Below are positions 59,982 through 64,000 of a DNA stretch of 64,000 bases, one piece after another. Location: the NCBI GenBank assembly GCA_038087015.1, contig JASBNA010000098.1:1-64000 (forward strand), written 5' to 3'. A program made the position numbers and the translations under genes. The notes below the pieces were generated by a model. That model worked only from the letters and a program-made list of their open reading frames with translations, did not search any database and had not been told where the DNA came from. Positions within the stretch are counted from its first letter, which is position 1. Each line of letters opens with the position of its first letter. This stretch comes from Cerrena zonata (taxonomy: Eukaryota; Basidiomycota; Agaricomycetes; Polyporales; Cerrenaceae).

Positions 59982-61057
59982 AAACCCTGGTTCTCCAAAG
60001 ACTCTATGGCTTCCTTCTTTGCCTCATCGTCCAGGCCATTGATGATGGCTCTGACTTTGTCGGCAGGAGTGTTGGTATCTACTTGTCGTACGTGGGAGTG
60101 GTTCGAGTCTCCATTAGGACATTCCCTAGCCATGTGCCCTACCTGTCGGCACCTGAAACATCTTCCTTCTTTTATCATCTTCTCTCGTTCGTTATCGGTA
60201 AGTTGGCGAATTGTCTTGAATCGACCAAAAGATCTCCCTCCACGGCTTTGGTATCTCACCGGGGGTCGATAAGTGGTCTTCGAGGGTTGTTCCTTCTTGG
60301 GTCGGGATTGGTATACTTCGTCCAACCTTTCTGCCGCCCCATAAAGATCTTCGAAGGTCTTGATCATCGCAGGGTCAATTGAGATGATCTTGTAAGCCAG
60401 TCCATCTTTGAGCCCATCCAAGAAATAATCTCGGAGAACTGCAACTTCCGTGATGTTTGACTGCTCTCGAAGTGGTCGAAAGGCTGCAACGCACTCCTTT
60501 ACTGTTCCCGTCTGCTTCAGTATTCTCATTGCGGAGATTGCGGAAGAGACTTGGGAAACGGGTGAGAAGTAGTCGATGAATGCTTTCTTGACTTTGTTCC
60601 AGTCAAACACATCTTCCACCTTGGCTCCTGTGGCCGTGCTTTCTTTGTCCAAGGTGTCACTGTATTTGACTGCCCAGGGTCCTGCCGTTCCTCCTTCACA
60701 ACATGAAAGGAGGTAGATGGACTTCTTGAAGTTGGTGTCGAATGTTGTGGGGTCGAGGGCAAACTTCCAGTCGCAGTGTTTAGTGATTTCTCGGACACGA
60801 TTGGCATTCCCATCAAACTTGGTTTTGAGTTCGATTTTGGCGTTAGTCGACATATTGGTTTGGGTGGTAGGGATGGATGAAGAGGGTTGGGATTGGGGGT
60901 TCGGCGGTGGAACGCTTTGAGTTGGGGTATTCTGGACTGGAGTTCGGCTGCGTGGTGGTGGAGTCTTTGGTCTGGGAGGCGTCTGTGGTCTGGGTAGCGG
61001 AGTTGTTGGTCTGGGTAGCGGAGTTGTTGGTCTGGGTTGCACTGGATCGTAGCCCAA
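59978..61057 (-). CDS. Gag (capsid/nucleocapsid) of the chromovirus, N terminus displaced by a MITE
   Basis: Retrotransposon Gag with a capsid-like region ([48 protein letters not shown]) and one CCHC zinc knuckle ([14 protein letters not shown]) near the C terminus, stopping at 59978-59980. The open frame begins at a TTG inside the MITE. The first ATG in frame is at 60853 ([13 protein letters not shown]), which would give 291 residues. Upstream of that is a Pro/Thr-rich repeat (PRPTTPL). Before the MITE inserted, this frame ran on into 61758-62165 across one TGA (see finding). The last sense codons carry a -1 frameshift heptamer. Confidence 0.88.
   Translation of the reverse strand: MGYDPVQPRPTTPLPRPTTPLPRPQTPPRPKTPPPRSRTPVQNTPTQSVPPPNPQSQPSSSIPTTQTNMSTNAKIELKTKFDGNANRVREITKHCDWKFALDPTTFDTNFKKSIYLLSCCEGGTAGPWAVKYSDTLDKESTATGAKVEDVFDWNKVKKAFIDYFSPVSQVSSAISAMRILKQTGTVKECVAAFRPLREQSNITEVAVLRDYFLDGLKDGLAYKIISIDPAMIKTFEDLYGAAERLDEVYQSRPKKEQPSKTTYRPPVRYQSRGGRSFGRFKTIRQLTDNEREKMIKEGRCFRCRQVGHMARECPNGDSNHSHVRQVDTNTPADKVRAIINGLDDEAKKEAIESLENQGF
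59981..59987 (-). promoter_or_regulatory. -1 ribosomal frameshift heptamer at the gag/pol junction
   Basis: On the element's strand the last gag codons are CAG GGT TTT TGA. This contains G GGT TTT, which fits the X XXY YYZ slippery rule, directly before the stop. Slipping by -1 gives TTG AAC CGG, exactly the start of the pol frame. Confidence 0.7.
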
Positions 61058-61754
61058 ATTTTAGGCTTCATAAAAGTAAAGTAAAATCTTATAAAAAGTC
61101 TCTTACAAAATATAATTTTCAGACCAAAAAAATGATCTAAAAATTCTGAATTGTAACAGATATTGATGAATTATAAAAACCTATGTAAATTCTGACTTTT
61201 GTATCCACTTTTTGGAGTTCAAAAAAGCTCAATTTCCATCCTTTTTTTGCTGGGAAAAAATTCAGTATGCAAAATTCAACATTTTGATACACTTTTATTT
61301 TTTCAAAAATTATAATATAATTGTATATATTAAAACAAAGTTTCATAGATAGACAGCCTAAAGAGAAGATATAGACTACTATTCTTAGTACATCATGGTC
61401 CCTGTCAATAAGACTATTTGATGGAGATACTTAGGTATACAATACTATTCATCTTACCAATTTAGCAGTTTAAACTTTATATCAGTTTTGGAAAAATAAA
61501 TATGTGTCAAAACTTTGAATTTTGTATTCCAAATTTTTCTCTAACAAGAAATATATCAAAATTGAGCCTTTTTGAACTCTAAAAACTGGATACAAAAGTC
61601 AGAATTTATATAGGTTTTTGTAATTCATCAAATTCTGCTGCAATTCTGAAGTTTTGCATCATTTTTTAGGTCTAAAAAGTATGTTTTGTAAGAGACTTTT
61701 TATAAAATTTTACTTTACTTTTATGGAGCCCAAAATTTGGGCTACGGTCCAGTG
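61040..61754. mobile_element. CACTG-type hairpin MITE, copy 5 (subfamily B, 715 bp), inside gag
   Basis: Starts CACTGGATCGTAGCCC and ends GGGCTACGGTCCAGTG, flanked by TTG at 61037-61039 and 61755-61757. Closest to the copy at 23617. Confidence 0.9.
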
Positions 61755-61757
61755 TTG

Positions 61758-62165
61758 CGACGAGGGTATGGGTGGTGTCGGTGTGGAGGAAGTACCTGAG
61801 CTGGATGCCTGTGCACCTGAATCTGCTCACTCACTGTCAAGAACGGCGTAACGGTTTTCGAGAGGTTGCCTGGAGGAATTACTAGTGTATTCCCAGGTAC
61901 CGTTCTGACTGTTGAATTCGATGAGTCGTTTGTGAAGGAAACGGTGTCCAGTTGATGTTGCAACTCGCGACCGTGGTGGTGGAACTGTTTCGGAGACGTT
62001 GTGGGTGAGGCTGGGATCGTGGAATCTGTTTGTGGGAACAGACTCTTGGGAACCGTCGGCGAATCGCCAGACACGTTCAAAGGTGAGAGTTCGGTTGTCT
62101 AGCCAGTAAAGACCGTTGGCAAAGACAGACCCGTGTGGAGGATTGCTAAAATTTCTATTGGCCAC
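61758..62165 (-). pseudogene. Former gag N terminus, separated by a TGA and a MITE
   Basis: The ATG at 62165 (MANRNFSNPPHG) opens 112 codons to a TGA at 61827-61829. Beyond the TGA the same frame continues (ADSGAQASSSG, TPTPPIPSSQ) to the MITE border, where the CAA codon is the duplicated target. Across the MITE the frame joins [10 protein letters not shown] of gag without shift. The segment has an aromatic-rich core (GLYWLDNRTLTFERVW). The TGA might be a mutation or a real end of a separate small protein. Confidence 0.55.
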
Positions 62166-62386
62166 TATGTACTAAAAGTGTCCCAACTGCAAGCAGTTGT
62201 GCGAGACAGCTGAGGTTTTCTGCTCAGTGCTGCGAGGAAGACACTTCTCCAAAGAAGACTCGAGCACCTGGGATCGCCAAGCGTTATCGACTTCCTGGGA
62301 ACTATCCGCATTTGTCTTTCGACTGGCTAACGCGTGTACAACTATCCGTGTTTGCCTTTTGGGCTGACTAACACGTTTATAGGAAT

Positions 62387-62716
62387 TCAGTGTCGGCGAC
62401 GAGAGGGTCCTGGGGTGGGGTTTTGTTCTTGCTTGACTTGTGGACGGGTTGGTTCTGGGTTCTGTCGAAGGCGTTGGGTGAAGTTGTTAAGCTGTCGGTC
62501 AATGTTCTGGAGGTCTTCTACTCGCTGGAGAAGTTCATCTCGTTCGTAGTCCCAGTAGTGGTGGTGTTCTCGGATTTCAGTGCTGATGGCGTAGACGTTC
62601 TGGTAGGTAACAGTGACAATGTTTTCGATGTGCTGGAAGTATCGGTATACGATGTAGGCAAGGGTAACTTGGGCAAGGAAGAGAAGTGTTACAAGGAGTT
62701 CGAGGAGAGATGTCAT
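62387..62716 (-). CDS. Small membrane/coiled-coil ORF in the leader of the retrotransposon (109 residues)
   Basis: First ATG after the priming site on the element RNA (about 85 nt downstream). An N-terminal hydrophobic helix (LLELLVTLLFLAQVTLAYIV) is followed by a helix-prone, heptad-like stretch (ELLQRVEDLQNIDRQLNNF). A Pro/Gln-rich tail ends in SRRRH. No family recognised. A single-pass membrane protein is unusual before gag in Ty3/Gypsy elements. It may be a genuine accessory gene or an upstream frame with a regulatory role. Confidence 0.5.
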   Translation of the reverse strand: MTSLLELLVTLLFLAQVTLAYIVYRYFQHIENIVTVTYQNVYAISTEIREHHHYWDYERDELLQRVEDLQNIDRQLNNFTQRLRQNPEPTRPQVKQEQNPTPGPSRRRH

Positions 62717-62800
62717 AGACAGAGTTTCAGGGTTCAGGTTTCGAGGTTTCTGGGTTCAGAGTTCTGTCGCTAACGTGTGGGACGATAGCGATGGTAAGAG

Positions 62801-62811
62801 TAACCTGACCT
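62801..62811 (-). other. Primer-binding site, self-priming type
   Basis: Two bases inside the 5' LTR border the element RNA reads AGGTCAGGTTA. It is not complementary to a tRNA CCA end but is perfectly complementary over 11 nt to TAACCTGACCT inside the same LTR (62878-62888). Confidence 0.75.
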
Positions 62812-62813
62812 TT

Positions 62814-63124
62814 TGTTACGGGCGAAGCCCTTTCACGCAGGTACAAGTTGAACAGGGTAAGAAAGGGTAGATTGCCTAGGTCAGGTTAAGGAATACAAGC
62901 TAGAGCTACTGGGTTTATATACTAGGGACCGTGGCTGTACTACGTGAGAGAATAGAATGGTCTATACTAGGATGATGTCATAATGACATCATGTGGGAGA
63001 ACTGATAGGTAAGCTAGTCTGGTGATCGTTCATGTGCTACCGGGCCATGTGGTTACTGAGTCACAAGTACAAGTAAGGGAAAGGAAAAGGAAAAGAAAAG
63101 AAAAAGTGTACGTTCATTGTAACA
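62814..63124 (-). repeat. 5' LTR (311 bp)
   Basis: Identical to the 3' LTR apart from two missing stretches (about 12 and 21 bp) in U3. U3 runs from 63124 to about 62889, R begins at about 62888, and U5 ends at 62814. Confidence 0.95.
62914..62921 (-). promoter_or_regulatory. TATA box of the 5' LTR
   Basis: TATATAAA on the element's strand starts 33 nt upstream of the transcript start predicted from the self-primer (62888). Two independent cues therefore agree on the start site. Confidence 0.7.
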
Positions 63125-63129
63125 AAATC

Positions 63130-63367
63130 AACCTACCAAAAGCACGTCCATGTATGGACGTTGACCAATCTGACAAACGCTGACACGTTGCGAGACATTT
63201 CACCTTTCATCCTATGTGAGAGATTGTTTATTCCACCTGCGTACGTGACATCAGTGCTGTGATCTTTAAATTTGTAGTTTTGTTGCGACATGCTATACAC
63301 ACCTATACTACCCCTTTAGATTCATAGATCTGAAATCTCTTCAAGTTGTATTCTTGCGGAGTACAGT
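63130..63367. other. Flank of the retrotransposon
   Basis: No gene or repeat recognised. Confidence 0.35.
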
Positions 63368-64000
63368 CATCAGGAAAAAACCCCTTTTATAATTAGTGCT
63401 AATTAGAGCTCACCCAACTTTAATTGCTCTAATTGACTACTAATCAATCTAATCTTTCTCAATTTTCTAATAATATCTAATGTAAATATTATAATAGCTA
63501 ATTTAGTATTTATTGTTCAATAATTTTGCCAATTTTACTAATCCTTTCTATTATTTATTATTTTACTAACTGCAAAATAAGTGAGTATTTATTATTAGAT
63601 AAATTTACTAATTCTACTAATCATGTATATTGTCTCTTATTGTACTAACTATAAAATAACTTTGCTAACCATATCATAATTGAGTACTTATTATTTGATA
63701 ATCTTGCCAATTTTACTAATCTTATATATTATTTCTTATGTTTCTTATTGTACTAACCATGAAGTAATTCTACTAACTCTAGAAAAAGTCAGTACTTACT
63801 GTCAGATAATCTGATATATTCTCACTAACCTTACATATTGCTTCTTATTCTAGAATAACCTTGCTAACTATAGGACAATTGAGTGCTTGTTATCAGATAA
63901 TCTTACCAATTCTACTAATTTTGTATATTGTTTCTTATATTTATCATTATACTCTCATAGTTGTGAAACAATTGTATTAGCTATAAAACCATATTATTTA
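63368..64000. mobile_element. Diverged relative of the CATCAGG TIR element, cut by the window edge
   Basis: Begins CATCAGGAAAAAACCCC, then AT-rich sequence that follows the order of 25900-26250 (AATCTTTCTC, AATAATATCTAATG, repeated TTACTAAC-like motifs). The flank is GT, not TA, so either the target duplication has decayed or the end is shifted. The other end lies outside the window. Confidence 0.5.

Larger units (their letters stand above)
54891..63124 (-). mobile_element. Complete Ty3/Gypsy chromovirus, Tf1-like self-priming type
   Basis: Two LTRs (54891-55234, 62814-63124) enclose accessory frames, gag and pol, all read on the minus strand. AAATC is duplicated at 54886-54890 and 63125-63129. 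The LTRs run TGTTACGGGC to CATTGTAACA. They are identical except for about 33 bp present only in the left one, so insertion is recent. The polypurine tract lies beside the left (3') LTR and the priming site beside the right (5') LTR. Pol is open throughout. Gag is divided by a MITE (61040-61754). Confidence 0.95.

Overview
This is a window of nuclear DNA from a filamentous basidiomycete fungus. The genes carry many short introns of about 50-70 bp, with GT-AG and occasional GC-AG borders. The family mix is typical of Agaricomycetes: several F-box families, GH38 and GH31 glycosidases, a ferric reductase, a CTR copper transporter, a metzincin protease and a chromodomain Ty3/Gypsy element. A Ceratobasidiaceae/Rhizoctonia-like source is possible but is only an impression.

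Layout. 1-1252 (-) is the 5' part of an IML2/TTC39-type gene running off the left edge, divergent from a complete GH38 alpha-mannosidase (1603-6415, +). A secreted GH31 alpha-glucosidase (10411-14015, +) sits between two inverted copies of an F-box gene (6695-8895, - and 14541-20803, +). Both copies are broken, by different lesions. The right copy carries a 4.1-kb DNA transposon (16546-20656) encoding a Ulp1-type SUMO protease fused to a DDE transposase. From 21 to 29.5 kb there is a transposon graveyard with nesting four levels deep. A NADAR-domain gene (29551-30240, +) and a ferric reductase (30602-32726, +) follow. A second F-box family fills 33-43 kb: one full copy, one truncated, one full on the other strand. 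A CTR copper transporter (37740-38465, -) lies among them. The first F-box family recurs as fragments at 43.8-44.2 kb and as an apparently intact paralogue at 44730-47023. Then come a decayed glycosyltransferase, another 2-kb TA-flanked element, a decayed copy of the CTR locus and a metalloprotease gene with an in-frame stop.

The right end holds a complete Ty3/Gypsy chromovirus (54891-63124, - strand) with a 5-bp target duplication (AAATC). Its LTRs are identical except for 33 bp of indel. It has a polypurine tract, a probable Tf1-style 11-nt self-priming site, a TATA box placed to match that start, a -1 frameshift heptamer at the gag stop, an open pol with a chromodomain, and accessory reading frames on both sides of gag-pol. 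A 715-bp CACTG-type hairpin MITE sits inside its gag.

The ordinary genes look like independent housekeeping or secretory functions, not one pathway. Iron and copper uptake genes lie within about 7 kb of each other, but nothing in the sequence shows co-regulation. The more unusual content is in the mobile elements. They include five copies of one CACTG MITE, two nonautonomous families with TATGG ends and 6-bp target duplications, and the Ulp1-transposase element whose empty site can be read from the inverted F-box copy.
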